Shown piece by piece: positions 7,036-16,254 of a stretch of 64,000 bases of DNA. Under the pieces are notes generated by a model. The model was not told where the DNA came from. It was given only the letters and a program-made list of their open reading frames with translations, and searched no databases. The DNA is taken from positions 264,737-328,736 of the forward strand of contig JNJK01000001.1 of the NCBI GenBank assembly GCA_000701625.1, given 5' to 3'. The position numbers and the translations under genes are program-made. This DNA comes from Lachnospiraceae bacterium MC2017 (GTDB lineage: Bacteria; Bacillota; Clostridia; Lachnospirales; Lachnospiraceae). The number at the start of each line of letters is the position of its first letter. The first letter of the stretch is position 1.

Positions 7036-8625
7036 TCATCTCAATCTGATTTTTTCAATTTTGCAAGTATGTTTTTTCGTTTTTTTATCATAACTAATTC
7101 CACACAAGATCACATCATTTGTTATTCCTTCAAAAACCTTGTGATAGTTATTGTTATGAATTTGCTCTATAGCCCCCTCCGAACTGCCATTAACCTTTAA
7201 TTCTATAAGCATTACAGGCAGCATTTCTTCTGTTTTAGGAATATATACTATGTCAGCATAGCCATGCCCCGAAGGAAGCTCCTCTATTTTCATATATCTA
7301 TTCGCACAACTGATATATGCAAACTTGACAATAGATCTAAGAGCCTGCTCATCATTGTAAAATAACGGTGATACGCCAAATGTACCAGCATCATGTACTT
7401 CCTGAATCGCTGCGGCAACCGCTTCTTCATCCTCATTGATCGTATCGTATATAAGCTGATCAGAATTCTTTATTATCTTTGTAGTTACTTCATGATCATC
7501 TACTCTGATAGTGCTAATAAATTCACGTCGAATTTCTTCATTTGGAATACGTACAGTCTGTTTCTCATTATCATATGCAAGATATCCTAAATGAATAAGC
7601 AGAGAAAGAACATCATCTCTTGTACGGATAGAAGTCATATCATTTTGAAATGTAGCCGTATCGACAGGCATTTCATTGCCGCCGACCATCTGGATGAGAT
7701 CCGACTGCAAATTATTGGTATCAAGTCTGATATAATCCAGCAACGCATTAAATGTTTCAGTCTTTGACCAGTATGTATCATATACTCCTGTCCTGACTGC
7801 CTGTATAACCGAATTCGGATTATATATTTCTCCTATTCCGGAAAAGGAATATCCATCATACCATTTTTTCAGCTTTTCTCTGTCAATAGTATATTGATTT
7901 TCAAGCCAGTCAATATCTTTACATGTAAATCCAACATACTCTGCAAAAATCGAAGGCTGGATCATTGTATATTCCCTAAAATCAGAAATAGCTGACTGAT
8001 GTCCATATTTTTTTATAGGCAGTATTCCCGTCATAAAAGCGCCAGCTATAACCCTATCCGTAACATTTCCGTTCTTAAAGACATCTCTAAGGAAATTTAT
8101 ATACTCCTCTAACAATTTTTCATTATCTGCGTATTCACGAAAAGGCGCGTCCCATTCATCAATTATGAAAAAGAACTTCGTAGATGCCACCTCTACTGTC
8201 CTTAACAACAACTCTGAAAAAGATAACTCTTTGCCCAAAGAAGGATATTCTTTAAGCAAATCCGCCTCTATCTTTTTTCTAATATTTGAAACAAGTTTAT
8301 CAATGGGCTGTTCCTCTGAAAAAAAACCTGTAACATCAATATAAATCACATTGTACTCACCTAAATGTGAAAGATGAGTATCTGATTCCGCAACCTTTTT
8401 ATCTATAAAGAGTTCTCTAGAATCCTCACACGATCTGTCATAATACGCACTAAGCATCTTAGCGGTATAGGACTTACCAAATCTCCTGGGTCGACTGATG
8501 CACGTAAGCTTATCCGGTGTATTCAAAGTCGAATTGATCACATTTATAAGTCCGGTTTTATCTCTATATATACCGTTTACAATGTTCTTAAAACCCTCAT
8601 TTCCCGGATTAAGATACATTCCCAT
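7036..8625 (-). CDS. AAA-ATPase-like protein with C-terminal PD-(D/E)XK nuclease-like domain
   Basis: This is one of the large AAA-ATPase_like/DUF1703 families, abundant in Clostridia and Bacteroidetes. An N-terminal P-loop (SRPRRFGKSYT, about residues 45-55) is followed by a Walker B-like FFIIDEWDAPF near residue 155. Near the C-terminus, ADIVYIPK and VMLIELKV with a trailing AIEQI motif give the PD-(D/E)xK signature. The length of 529 residues is normal. The start is taken at the ATG at 8625, behind GAGGTG; a TTG codon just before it is less likely. The function of the family is not established, with defence, mobile-element and signalling roles all having been proposed. It appears unrelated to the glycan genes on both sides. 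Confidence 0.85.
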   Translation of the reverse strand: MGMYLNPGNEGFKNIVNGIYRDKTGLINVINSTLNTPDKLTCISRPRRFGKSYTAKMLSAYYDRSCEDSRELFIDKKVAESDTHLSHLGEYNVIYIDVTGFFSEEQPIDKLVSNIRKKIEADLLKEYPSLGKELSFSELLLRTVEVASTKFFFIIDEWDAPFREYADNEKLLEEYINFLRDVFKNGNVTDRVIAGAFMTGILPIKKYGHQSAISDFREYTMIQPSIFAEYVGFTCKDIDWLENQYTIDREKLKKWYDGYSFSGIGEIYNPNSVIQAVRTGVYDTYWSKTETFNALLDYIRLDTNNLQSDLIQMVGGNEMPVDTATFQNDMTSIRTRDDVLSLLIHLGYLAYDNEKQTVRIPNEEIRREFISTIRVDDHEVTTKIIKNSDQLIYDTINEDEEAVAAAIQEVHDAGTFGVSPLFYNDEQALRSIVKFAYISCANRYMKIEELPSGHGYADIVYIPKTEEMLPVMLIELKVNGSSEGAIEQIHNNNYHKVFEGITNDVILCGISYDKKTKKHTCKIEKIRLR

Positions 8626-8705
8626 CAATCTTCACCTCACAAATAAAATCCACCGAGAATAGTCTGCAACCAACACCTTTCCCAAACGTATCACTAGTAA
8701 TATTG

Positions 8706-11075
8706 CTACTCAATAAGACTTTTCTCTATCAATCCTTTTATCTTCGTCGAACTTGTCTCCTGAGTATAGGGAAAGAAAACCAGTTCAGCACCATGCTCTC
8801 GGAGCCACTCCTGCTTTTTCAGCCAATACGGGTCATCTGCATAGTCACTTCCCGAAAACTGTGCATCAAAATGATACTTTCTCCATGCATCATCCGTATC
8901 TGCAAATCCGTACGGTATCTCATCTGCCTCATCCACATAGCGGCACCCTCTGATGATCTCGATACGCTGCTCAAAAGGAATAACCGGTACCTTTCTCTTA
9001 TTCTTACGAACAGCCTCATCAGATACAACACCGACGATCAAATACTCACACTGCGCCTTTGCTCGCCTCAGCAAATTCAAATGTCCTACATGAAACAGAT
9101 CAAATACTCCGGCTATGTAACCAACCTTATATTTCTTCGGTTCCTGTCCCTGAGCATTCGACACAACAATTTTTCTGCTATGAGGATAAGTCATAGATGT
9201 ATCATAAACACTCACATCTTGTATACCCATTCTCTCAAGCTGTTTTAACACCGGAATATAATTCTTAATACAAATGATCACCTTTACATCATCTGCTGAG
9301 AACTTCTTAAGCTCATCCGGAGAAATCACAGGATAACCGTATTTTTCCGTTCCCTGAACTGATGAATTATTATCAAGTAATCCGCATATTTCAAAATCGT
9401 TCCTATACATCGTCACAAACTTATTTGTAAAGTTCCCCGATCCAAACAGAAACAATTTCTTTTTATCCGTATCACGAAAAATATCAACAAAAATACGCTG
9501 ATAGTCTATATTGGAATAATTGATTTTTTGGCGGTTAACACTTATTAAACCACCATCCATACCATTCTTTTTCCAAAAATCACTCATCTCAGTCTGATAT
9601 CTGAGCTTCATCGTAAAACTACTCTGAAACCAGTCCCAATCCTGACGCTTCTCAGCCAAACCATATCTTTCATAGAAAAAATCCTGAGGAATGATACGTT
9701 CCATCCAATCACCACACGCATATGCAATGTGAAGTGCTCTGATCATGATTGCTCTTGCAGGATAAACTCCAGAGCAAAATTCCTGATCAAAAAACAAAAA
9801 TCCATCATCTGTATGGAAAGCATTTAATGGAACCAAATCCAAATAGCCCTTTGCAAGCCATGTACCGGTACTACCATCAGTGTTCCGGATATCCTCAGAC
9901 TTCATACCCTGAGGCAACATATCTTTCAAAATATCCTCATCCGGTTCAGCCACATGTTCTGCCGAATCAAGAATGATCTGCATAAATTTGTCCATCTCAC
10001 GAACAAACAAATCCTTATCCTGCTTAATGATCCGTCCGAAATACTGCATACCATTCTCTGCTTTTACAAAGGGCATCACGAAACTTCCGTTTTCATCTTT
10101 GCCTTCTATAGTACGAATACCCCTTGCATTGAGATCAGCATTATGATCTATCAGAGCCTGCGTCTTGTATGCTCCCTCTGAGAAAACAGGTTTCTTGCAA
10201 ACAGTGCCATTTCTTTTGATAATAGTGATTCCAGAATTTTCACGACCACGATCCATTGCCAGTGTTACATGCTCTGCATTTGTGAGCTCCTCACTGTATC
10301 CATCATTGACGCAATCATAAAAATAACCATTCGCCATCTGATGAAACATTCCGTTTTGGATCAGATCCGTATAAAGCCAATGCTCCTCTAAGAAAACAGC
10401 CTTATTACAATTATATATGGGGAAATATCTCATGCTGAGTTCTTCTGTCGGAAGATAATCTTCAGCATAAAAAAGCTGCGGATACCTGATATCCGGCATA
10501 ACAGACATTCTCTTAGTAATAAGCTTTGACTCACGAAGCGCTTCCCTAATATCATGGTCAGAAAGACAACGCCCTGTCATTTTCTTTCGATCATCAATAC
10601 TTATCCTACGGTAATTTTCAATTCCATCAAAATTTCTATCTGTAAACGGATCTCGATCACCACAGAAATAACGTAAACCGAAACGATTATCGACAGCCAA
10701 AAGCAGATGTCCATCTGTTTTCAAAAGACTCTGTAATTTTTTGAACACAGTTATTCTGTCTTTTATTAGTTCCGCTGTTCCAATACCTATAATATAGTCA
10801 TAAGATTTTTCTGTGATCTCCTCTATCTGATCAACAGAAATTCTCTCAATGGTATGTCCTTTTTCCTTAAGATAATCCGAATAAATCTCCATATCCTCAG
10901 GGTATCTATTATCCATAAGTAAGATATCCGATTTCTCTCTAAAGTCATACCACGCAAAAATACCAACGTGAAGATTCTTCTCAATCTCAGACGCTATTCT
11001 CCTGGCTTCTTCAATCTTAGCGTTTTCAATTTTATTTTTCTTTTCTATATTTTTAAATTCTACTGACTGATTCAT
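8706..11075 (-). CDS. Multidomain glycan-locus protein: methyltransferase-like, kinase-like, Rossmann-like and cytidylyltransferase modules
   Basis: Four regions can be seen in 789 residues. Residues about 25-215 resemble a SAM methyltransferase (YDYIIGIGTAE, then LLKTDGHLLLAVDNRFG). Residues about 260-520 look like a divergent phosphotransferase, with a DLVPLN loop and FFDQEF resembling a kinase catalytic D-x4-N and DFG-type Asp. Residues about 535-635 are the Rossmann-like accessory domain (LFLFGSGNF, LLDNNSS). Residues about 647-789 are a glycerol-3-phosphate/ethanolamine-phosphate type cytidylyltransferase with GVFDLFHVGH and the closing TQETSSTKI motif. The methyltransferase and kinase assignments are by motif resemblance only. 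The cytidylyltransferase is clear. It would act in the cytoplasm, making a CDP-alcohol and perhaps capping or decorating the chain. It is the last gene of the long minus-strand run. Confidence 0.7.
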   Translation of the reverse strand: MNQSVEFKNIEKKNKIENAKIEEARRIASEIEKNLHVGIFAWYDFREKSDILLMDNRYPEDMEIYSDYLKEKGHTIERISVDQIEEITEKSYDYIIGIGTAELIKDRITVFKKLQSLLKTDGHLLLAVDNRFGLRYFCGDRDPFTDRNFDGIENYRRISIDDRKKMTGRCLSDHDIREALRESKLITKRMSVMPDIRYPQLFYAEDYLPTEELSMRYFPIYNCNKAVFLEEHWLYTDLIQNGMFHQMANGYFYDCVNDGYSEELTNAEHVTLAMDRGRENSGITIIKRNGTVCKKPVFSEGAYKTQALIDHNADLNARGIRTIEGKDENGSFVMPFVKAENGMQYFGRIIKQDKDLFVREMDKFMQIILDSAEHVAEPDEDILKDMLPQGMKSEDIRNTDGSTGTWLAKGYLDLVPLNAFHTDDGFLFFDQEFCSGVYPARAIMIRALHIAYACGDWMERIIPQDFFYERYGLAEKRQDWDWFQSSFTMKLRYQTEMSDFWKKNGMDGGLISVNRQKINYSNIDYQRIFVDIFRDTDKKKLFLFGSGNFTNKFVTMYRNDFEICGLLDNNSSVQGTEKYGYPVISPDELKKFSADDVKVIICIKNYIPVLKQLERMGIQDVSVYDTSMTYPHSRKIVVSNAQGQEPKKYKVGYIAGVFDLFHVGHLNLLRRAKAQCEYLIVGVVSDEAVRKNKRKVPVIPFEQRIEIIRGCRYVDEADEIPYGFADTDDAWRKYHFDAQFSGSDYADDPYWLKKQEWLREHGAELVFFPYTQETSSTKIKGLIEKSLIE

Positions 11076-11113
11076 GGCTATACTTGTTTAGAAATATCTT
11101 TTTCAAAAAATAA

Positions 11114-12478
11114 TCAACGATTCCATACAAATATGTTCTTACTATTTATACCTATTATCTTTAGTTGCTCTTCCATCTCTCTGTAATAATTTTTATTTGC
11201 AATGACGTACACATCATTCGGATACAACTTATATGCTTTTTCCGGACTCATAACTGCCGGCGTAAATTCTGTTTTTTCGTGCCACTTTGATTCCATATTA
11301 TCAGCGATACAATCAATAGCTATTCCCAAATCAAACAGCATATCTCTAAGACATTTTCCCCATGTGCCGGAGCCAAATATTACAACCTTTCTTCCCAACA
11401 CCATTCTTCTCAACTCTTCATTCACAGCCGGTTCTGTATCCTCTATTTTTTTATATATAGTATATGATGACTCTGATTCTAATAAAAAACACAACATTAC
11501 CCATCTGTTTCGTCCGAGTAGCTTTTCCGTAAGAATCTTTTTATCAATAAACTTCGTCAGTTGCTCCTTAAACCACTTATATGGTTCAGTAAGAAATAAT
11601 GAGTGGAAATCATACTTCTCCATAAAAAGAACTTTTGAATACTCAACAAGAAATGAATCCGCCATTTTTATTGCAATGAATGGCAAATGTTCATTCATAA
11701 TTACCGAATCGGATTTATTTCCAACTACTGATTCATCAAAATCTGACAAATAACATTCTTCTAATATACTCTTATATTCAGAACACGCATTAATCAAACA
11801 TCTGGGACTATAACTGGACGACTCATCACGATCGAGCCTATAAACATAAAGCGATTCATCTAAGAAAAAAATTGATTTTAAAAAACTGTACATTCGCTGC
11901 AAAAAACCAATATCCTGAAAGGCAGCTCCTCTTGTTTCATTGCAGAAAATATGGTTTTTTCTCAAAAAATCAAGTCGATAAATCCCATTCCAAATATTGT
12001 AGTCTAAACACCTGAGCTGCAAAACCTCATCACCTGTCAAAAGTCTGTTATACAAGTGTTCACTTCCTAAGTAACGAATTTCACGACCTGAAATCGTTCC
12101 ATCCAATTCCTTAAATGACATAGCGTTGCACTTAACCGCATCCGGATGATATTTATCTGCAGCGTCCAATAATTTTTCAGACATATCCGACTCAATATAA
12201 TCATCCGTCTCCACAATTCCAAGATATTCTCCGGATGCATTTTTGATTCCAAGATTAACCTGGTACCCATAACTCTTAACAGGACTAATAATTATCCTTA
12301 CCCTTGAATCTTCAACTTCATAACGTCTAAGAATATCAAGCGTACCATCATCAGAGCCAGCATCAATACAGATAACCTCAATATCCTTTTCTGTCTGCAG
12401 AAGAACACTAGAAATACATTTTTCTATATAATCAACTACATTAAGTGACGGCAATATAAAACTAATCTTAGGCATCAA
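11114..12478 (-). CDS. GT2 family glycosyltransferase with C-terminal Rossmann-like domain
   Basis: Residues about 1-230 are a GT-A inverting transferase: ISFILPSLNVVDYIEKCISSV at the start, then VICIDAGSDDGT, and an ETDDYIESD motif holding the metal-binding Asp cluster. Residues about 355-452 are the accessory Rossmann-like domain shared across this locus (KVVIFGSGTWGK, then CIADNMES, then YYREMEEQL). It uses an unknown nucleotide sugar to build the cell-surface glycan on the cytoplasmic face. Its start overlaps the stop of the upstream gene by four bases, showing a tight operon. Confidence 0.85.
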   Translation of the reverse strand: MMPKISFILPSLNVVDYIEKCISSVLLQTEKDIEVICIDAGSDDGTLDILRRYEVEDSRVRIIISPVKSYGYQVNLGIKNASGEYLGIVETDDYIESDMSEKLLDAADKYHPDAVKCNAMSFKELDGTISGREIRYLGSEHLYNRLLTGDEVLQLRCLDYNIWNGIYRLDFLRKNHIFCNETRGAAFQDIGFLQRMYSFLKSIFFLDESLYVYRLDRDESSSYSPRCLINACSEYKSILEECYLSDFDESVVGNKSDSVIMNEHLPFIAIKMADSFLVEYSKVLFMEKYDFHSLFLTEPYKWFKEQLTKFIDKKILTEKLLGRNRWVMLCFLLESESSYTIYKKIEDTEPAVNEELRRMVLGRKVVIFGSGTWGKCLRDMLFDLGIAIDCIADNMESKWHEKTEFTPAVMSPEKAYKLYPNDVYVIANKNYYREMEEQLKIIGINSKNIFVWNR

Positions 12479-13896
12479 ACAAATTTCCTCTCAACCAATT
12501 CTACAAGTCTCCTCCCAAAGCTTTCCATTGAAAACTTCTGTTCATAAAGTTTTCTTGCATGTTGACCTATTTCTTTCCATTTATCTCTATTATTTAAACA
12601 CCATTCGATCTTGTCAGCCAGATCCTGCGTGTCTTCTGCTCGACAGACCAATCCATCCTCATACGGTTTTATAAAATCAGCCTGACCACATTTATCTGAA
12701 CAAATGCAGACTTTTGAATTCATCATACCTTCAGTAATAGTTATTGGTAACGGATCTTCCTTAGAGGGATTGACTACAATATCAATCTCTGAATAAACCT
12801 TATCCATTTCCGAACGTGATAAGTTCCCCTTTATTTCGACTTCCGGCATCTCAGATGCTGTTTTCCTTACTAAATTGGAATACTCATCTTCACATATCGT
12901 ACCAATAATTAATATACGCAGATTTTCCCGTAACGAAGATTCAAGCATGCGAACAGCATCTAGTAAATCTTTCTGTGCTTTACGCTCATTAACCACACCA
13001 ATTATCGCAATGACAATTTTACAATCATCGGACTTTTTTCGTTCAACCTGAGTATCAGGAATACCATACGGAAATAGTTCTGTATTAACATCTGAAAAGT
13101 ACTGCTGAAAATTTGCTTCTGCAATTGGGCTGACTGCCAGCACATCAATATCTGAATAGTCTTCACTCCTCAGTCTTTTTTGCAATTCTACTGATACTTT
13201 CTCATAAAACTCAGACGCCTCATGTATCCACAAATACGGTCTCATTATGCTGCTAATACGTTTTGCAACCTCTGACATCTGAAAAGTATTGATAAAGACC
13301 GCATCAAACTTTTTGAACCACCACAATTCATTTTTATTTGCATAATCAAGATACGGATACACCGAAATGACCATACCTGTATTTATCAATTCCGTAAAAA
13401 AATCCGAATTGGCCTCAGCGCAAACAATCTCTACATAATAACCATTGAGCATTAAAGCTCTCGCAGCATATATCAAAGCAATCGAGCCACCATTATAATC
13501 TAACGGAACTGTAACAAGAGCAATTCTTTTCTTATAATCACCTATCAACGGGGATTTTCCATATGTATTGACCACATTCTTGAATTGGTATCTGAGATAT
13601 TGGTCATATACCATTATCTTATCTTCATTTACTCCTATTTGTAAAAGCTGCTGCCTCATTTCATCAGCTTTTACACTCATAAGCAAAATATAATCAAACT
13701 CGTAGTCACGAACATTATTCGGAGAAATAACTTTACAGCCATTAAAATATGTATTCCATAAATCAGGATCATTGTCTAAAAATACGACAATTTCATCATT
13801 TATAGTATTTATTCGATTCCTAAAAAATCTACCTGTACCAAATACAGCTATTTTTATAGAATTATAAATTAAACTTTCAATGCTATAACTATTCAT
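12475..13896 (-). CDS. GT4-type glycosyltransferase with N-terminal Rossmann-like domain
   Basis: The 473-residue protein begins with the accessory Rossmann-like domain (residues about 12-105; KIAVFGTGRFFR, VFLDNDPDLW, MRQQLLQIGV). A GT-B fold follows, with GGSIALIYAARALMLNG near residue 140 and the retaining GT4 signature ITEGMMNSKVCICSDKCGQ near residue 390, which includes the donor-binding Glu region. Here the accessory domain is at the N-terminus, whereas in the next gene it is at the C-terminus, so it behaves as a movable module. It overlaps the following GT2 gene by four bases. The donor sugar is unknown. Confidence 0.82.
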   Translation of the reverse strand: MNSYSIESLIYNSIKIAVFGTGRFFRNRINTINDEIVVFLDNDPDLWNTYFNGCKVISPNNVRDYEFDYILLMSVKADEMRQQLLQIGVNEDKIMVYDQYLRYQFKNVVNTYGKSPLIGDYKKRIALVTVPLDYNGGSIALIYAARALMLNGYYVEIVCAEANSDFFTELINTGMVISVYPYLDYANKNELWWFKKFDAVFINTFQMSEVAKRISSIMRPYLWIHEASEFYEKVSVELQKRLRSEDYSDIDVLAVSPIAEANFQQYFSDVNTELFPYGIPDTQVERKKSDDCKIVIAIIGVVNERKAQKDLLDAVRMLESSLRENLRILIIGTICEDEYSNLVRKTASEMPEVEIKGNLSRSEMDKVYSEIDIVVNPSKEDPLPITITEGMMNSKVCICSDKCGQADFIKPYEDGLVCRAEDTQDLADKIEWCLNNRDKWKEIGQHARKLYEQKFSMESFGRRLVELVERKFV

Positions 13897-13927
13897 TTCT
13901 CACCCAATAAACTCTCTTAACTGCAAA

Positions 13928-14731
13928 TTATAAAGTATTACTGTCTTCCCCTTTTCTGTAGAAATGCTCCAAAACTTTTGCTACGTATTTCGGCCAGAAT
14001 TTCCTGAACATTTCCATATCTTCACGAGTTCTGTCGTTATCCTTAATAATAGCAGTGGTTGCAGACTCCTCATGAATCCTGTGTGACATTAGTATCTTTG
14101 GAACAAATACAAAATCACCTTTTAACCGTGAGATTTTTTCCCAAGCTTGCCAATCAACATCACTTCGATATTTTGTTTCAAAAATTGGTTCTGAAAGATT
14201 ATCTCTGATATAAGTTACAGATGGGCAGCAAATAGGGGAACCAAACGATAAAATTCTTCTTCTTATAAACATAGAGGATTCAAAAATCCTACCTCTTAAC
14301 AGAAAAAGCATTACTCTCTTTATTTTTAACAACCGATTATTTTTTACCTCATATCCACCTCTTAACTCCGAATAATCAGAAAATGCTATCAACGGTCTTT
14401 TTGCCTGATTTATACGTTTTAATATTTCAGCTGCATAATTATGCTTATAAATATCATCTTGATGCGCCAATGTAACCACAGGAGTTTTCGCAGACTTAAT
14501 TGAAAAATTCCAATCCTTTGCTATTTCACTTTTTTCATCAGATTGATTAACAATTACCGGTATGTCATATTTTTTTGCTAAATCAAAAATGTAGGTATTG
14601 GGCGTAGACGTCGTAATAATTATATTCGTCTTTAACGTCTGCCTTATAAGTGAACGAATACACTCCTCCAAATACCTGCTTTCTCCATACGCACATAGAC
14701 AAAATGTATGGTCTGATGCTTTATACTGCAT
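13928..14731 (-). CDS. GT2 family glycosyltransferase
   Basis: This is a compact 267-residue GT-A enzyme. The start HTFCLCAYGESRYLEECIRSLIRQ is the usual first strand and helix. IIITTSTPN replaces the more common VDDGS segment. TLAHQDDIY holds the Asp pair for metal-nucleotide binding, and the SDVDWQAWEKI acceptor-side motif resembles WDWxxW-type segments in rhamnosyl- and galactosyl-transferases. It has no accessory Rossmann domain. The stop lies 31 bases upstream of the next gene, and its start is three bases after the DUF2304 stop. It therefore belongs to the same operon. Confidence 0.8.
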   Translation of the reverse strand: MQYKASDHTFCLCAYGESRYLEECIRSLIRQTLKTNIIITTSTPNTYIFDLAKKYDIPVIVNQSDEKSEIAKDWNFSIKSAKTPVVTLAHQDDIYKHNYAAEILKRINQAKRPLIAFSDYSELRGGYEVKNNRLLKIKRVMLFLLRGRIFESSMFIRRRILSFGSPICCPSVTYIRDNLSEPIFETKYRSDVDWQAWEKISRLKGDFVFVPKILMSHRIHEESATTAIIKDNDRTREDMEMFRKFWPKYVAKVLEHFYRKGEDSNTL

Positions 14732-14734
14732 TAA

Positions 14735-15082
14735 TCATTCTTCCTTTTCATCTTCAATCTTCTTACTTAATAATGCCACATTCTGAGCTAAAACACGAAC
14801 TTTCTCATCCTGTTTACTTAGTTCTGTTGACAACAAAAAAACCTGCAATAACAGAAACAGTATTCCAACAGAAAACACAAGATTTGCAGGTATCTCCAAT
14901 CCCATTTTATTTGTTATCCATGATAGTAAATCCGGATTAAGATCCAAAACAAACATCACTATCCCTAGAGGTATCCATAATAATGCAAACTTTACGGAAA
15001 TATGTTTTGAGCCTAATCTTCTTAGGACAAATACCATATATAAAATAATTAAAATTCCAAATACAATTTGCTGTTTTATCAT
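14735..15082 (-). CDS. DUF2304 family small membrane protein
   Basis: This 115-residue protein has three hydrophobic segments (about residues 3-20, 33-52 and 65-85) followed by a charged C-terminal coiled tail rich in Lys and Glu. The length, topology and LWIPLGIVMF region fit DUF2304. Genes of this family are usually paired with a DPM1-like polyprenyl-phosphate glycosyltransferase, as here (next upstream). A role as partner or membrane anchor of that enzyme is inferred from the pairing. A GGGAGA ribosome site precedes the ATG. Confidence 0.8.
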   Translation of the reverse strand: MIKQQIVFGILIILYMVFVLRRLGSKHISVKFALLWIPLGIVMFVLDLNPDLLSWITNKMGLEIPANLVFSVGILFLLLQVFLLSTELSKQDEKVRVLAQNVALLSKKIEDEKEE

Positions 15083-15098
15083 TACTTATAGCATCTCC

Positions 15099-15788
15099 CT
15101 AGCCTAATTTTGCGATAATTATCGCAACACAGACCTTAATCATGTAATAAACACTCTTCCAAACAGAATTAATGGATGAGGTTCCGTTTTCTCTCTTATT
15201 CATGATCACAGCCACCTCTTTTACGCGATAGCCCTCTTTCAAAATACGAACCAGGCTTTCCGGTTCAGGATAATCACTCGGATAATCATCTGCAAACTTC
15301 TTAATTAACCTTGCATTTATCATACGCATCCCCGATGTTGGGTCTGTTATTCTTCGTCCGGTCAGTATATGAATAAGACTGCAAATAATATGTATCCCTA
15401 TCCTTCTGGCACCTGTTGACTGAAAGCCCATCTTTTCAATAAATCTTGAACCTATAACCGCATCTAATTGATTATTTCTTAATTCATCAAGCATTTCAGA
15501 TAAAAACTTAGCTGAATGCTGACCATCCCCATCAAATTGAACAGCTACTTCATATTTTCTTGATAACGCATATCTATACCCTGTTTGAACTGCTCCCCCT
15601 ATTCCCAGATTGATTGGTAAATTTACCACATTAAATCCATTTCTTGCACATACATCAGCCGTACTATCCTTAGAACAATCATTTATTATTACATAGTCAA
15701 ACTGCGAAGCATTTTCCTGAATGTCTGTTATTGTCTTTACTATATTCTTTTCTTCATTATAGGCCGGAACAATGATAAGCGCCTTCAT
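15099..15788 (-). CDS. DPM1-like polyprenyl-phosphate glycosyltransferase (GT2)
   Basis: The protein starts MKALIIVPAYNEEKNI and carries VIINDCSKDSTADVC and QFDGDGQH (the DxD metal site), then a DPTSGMRMIN block typical of dolichol/undecaprenyl-phosphate hexosyltransferases. Such enzymes load a sugar onto undecaprenyl phosphate at the inner membrane face, for use by GT-C enzymes outside. The start is taken at the ATG at 15788 because a GAGG lies six bases upstream; the alternative ATG at 15800 has none. At 229 residues it lacks the C-terminal transmembrane pair of ArnC/GtrB, fitting the separate DUF2304 partner. Confidence 0.88.
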   Translation of the reverse strand: MKALIIVPAYNEEKNIVKTITDIQENASQFDYVIINDCSKDSTADVCARNGFNVVNLPINLGIGGAVQTGYRYALSRKYEVAVQFDGDGQHSAKFLSEMLDELRNNQLDAVIGSRFIEKMGFQSTGARRIGIHIICSLIHILTGRRITDPTSGMRMINARLIKKFADDYPSDYPEPESLVRILKEGYRVKEVAVIMNKRENGTSSINSVWKSVYYMIKVCVAIIIAKLG

Positions 15789-15863
15789 CAAAAACCTCAT
15801 TCACATTTTTCAAATAACTGATCAAAAAATCAGCGCACTATAGGTATCTCAAATATTTCTCTA

Positions 15864-16214
15864 CTATTTCATCACAACCAGTAAAACGCCAATCAATACC
15901 ACAGCTATTCCTATTCCGTTTGTCACACTTATTTTTTCATGAAATAGCACAATAGAACTAAGCATCATCAGTGTATAAACACACCCTGTTGAAACAGGTG
16001 TAAAAAACGACAAATTCAACCTTGAAAGCAGGAAAATATATAAAAGAAAACTACATCCGTAAAATGATATACCTAATAACGTCATCAGCGTGACTTTAAA
16101 ATTGATTCCCGGAACAACCAGCAAAACTATACTGTCTTTCACCGAAGCCATCTTAATCAACAAGCTTCCTGTGACTGACATAATAATATACAAAATCATT
16201 AATATATAATTCAT
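15864..16214 (-). CDS. SMR/EamA-type small multidrug-resistance-like transporter
   Basis: The 116-residue protein has four predicted membrane helices (about residues 3-20, 33-58, 64-86 and 96-114), a conserved SLLIKMA near the start and a final GIAVVLIGVLLV helix. The size and layout match EmrE/ArnE-like proteins. In glycan loci these are thought to flip undecaprenyl-phosphate sugars, which fits its position between the DPM1-like enzyme and a large GT-C membrane protein. The catalytic Glu of drug-exporting EmrE (helix 1) is not present, arguing against a drug pump. Confidence 0.75.
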   Translation of the reverse strand: MNYILMILYIIMSVTGSLLIKMASVKDSIVLLVVPGINFKVTLMTLLGISFYGCSFLLYIFLLSRLNLSFFTPVSTGCVYTLMMLSSIVLFHEKISVTNGIGIAVVLIGVLLVVMK

Positions 16215-16254
16215 TTTTCATCTATCCTATAACTCAGTACTACTGCAATATCAC

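Noticed and set aside
7036..8625. AAA-ATPase/PD-(D/E)XK protein as part of a defence island or prophage
   Set aside because: No restriction, CRISPR, toxin-antitoxin or phage genes are nearby, and the family is scattered as single genes in Clostridia.
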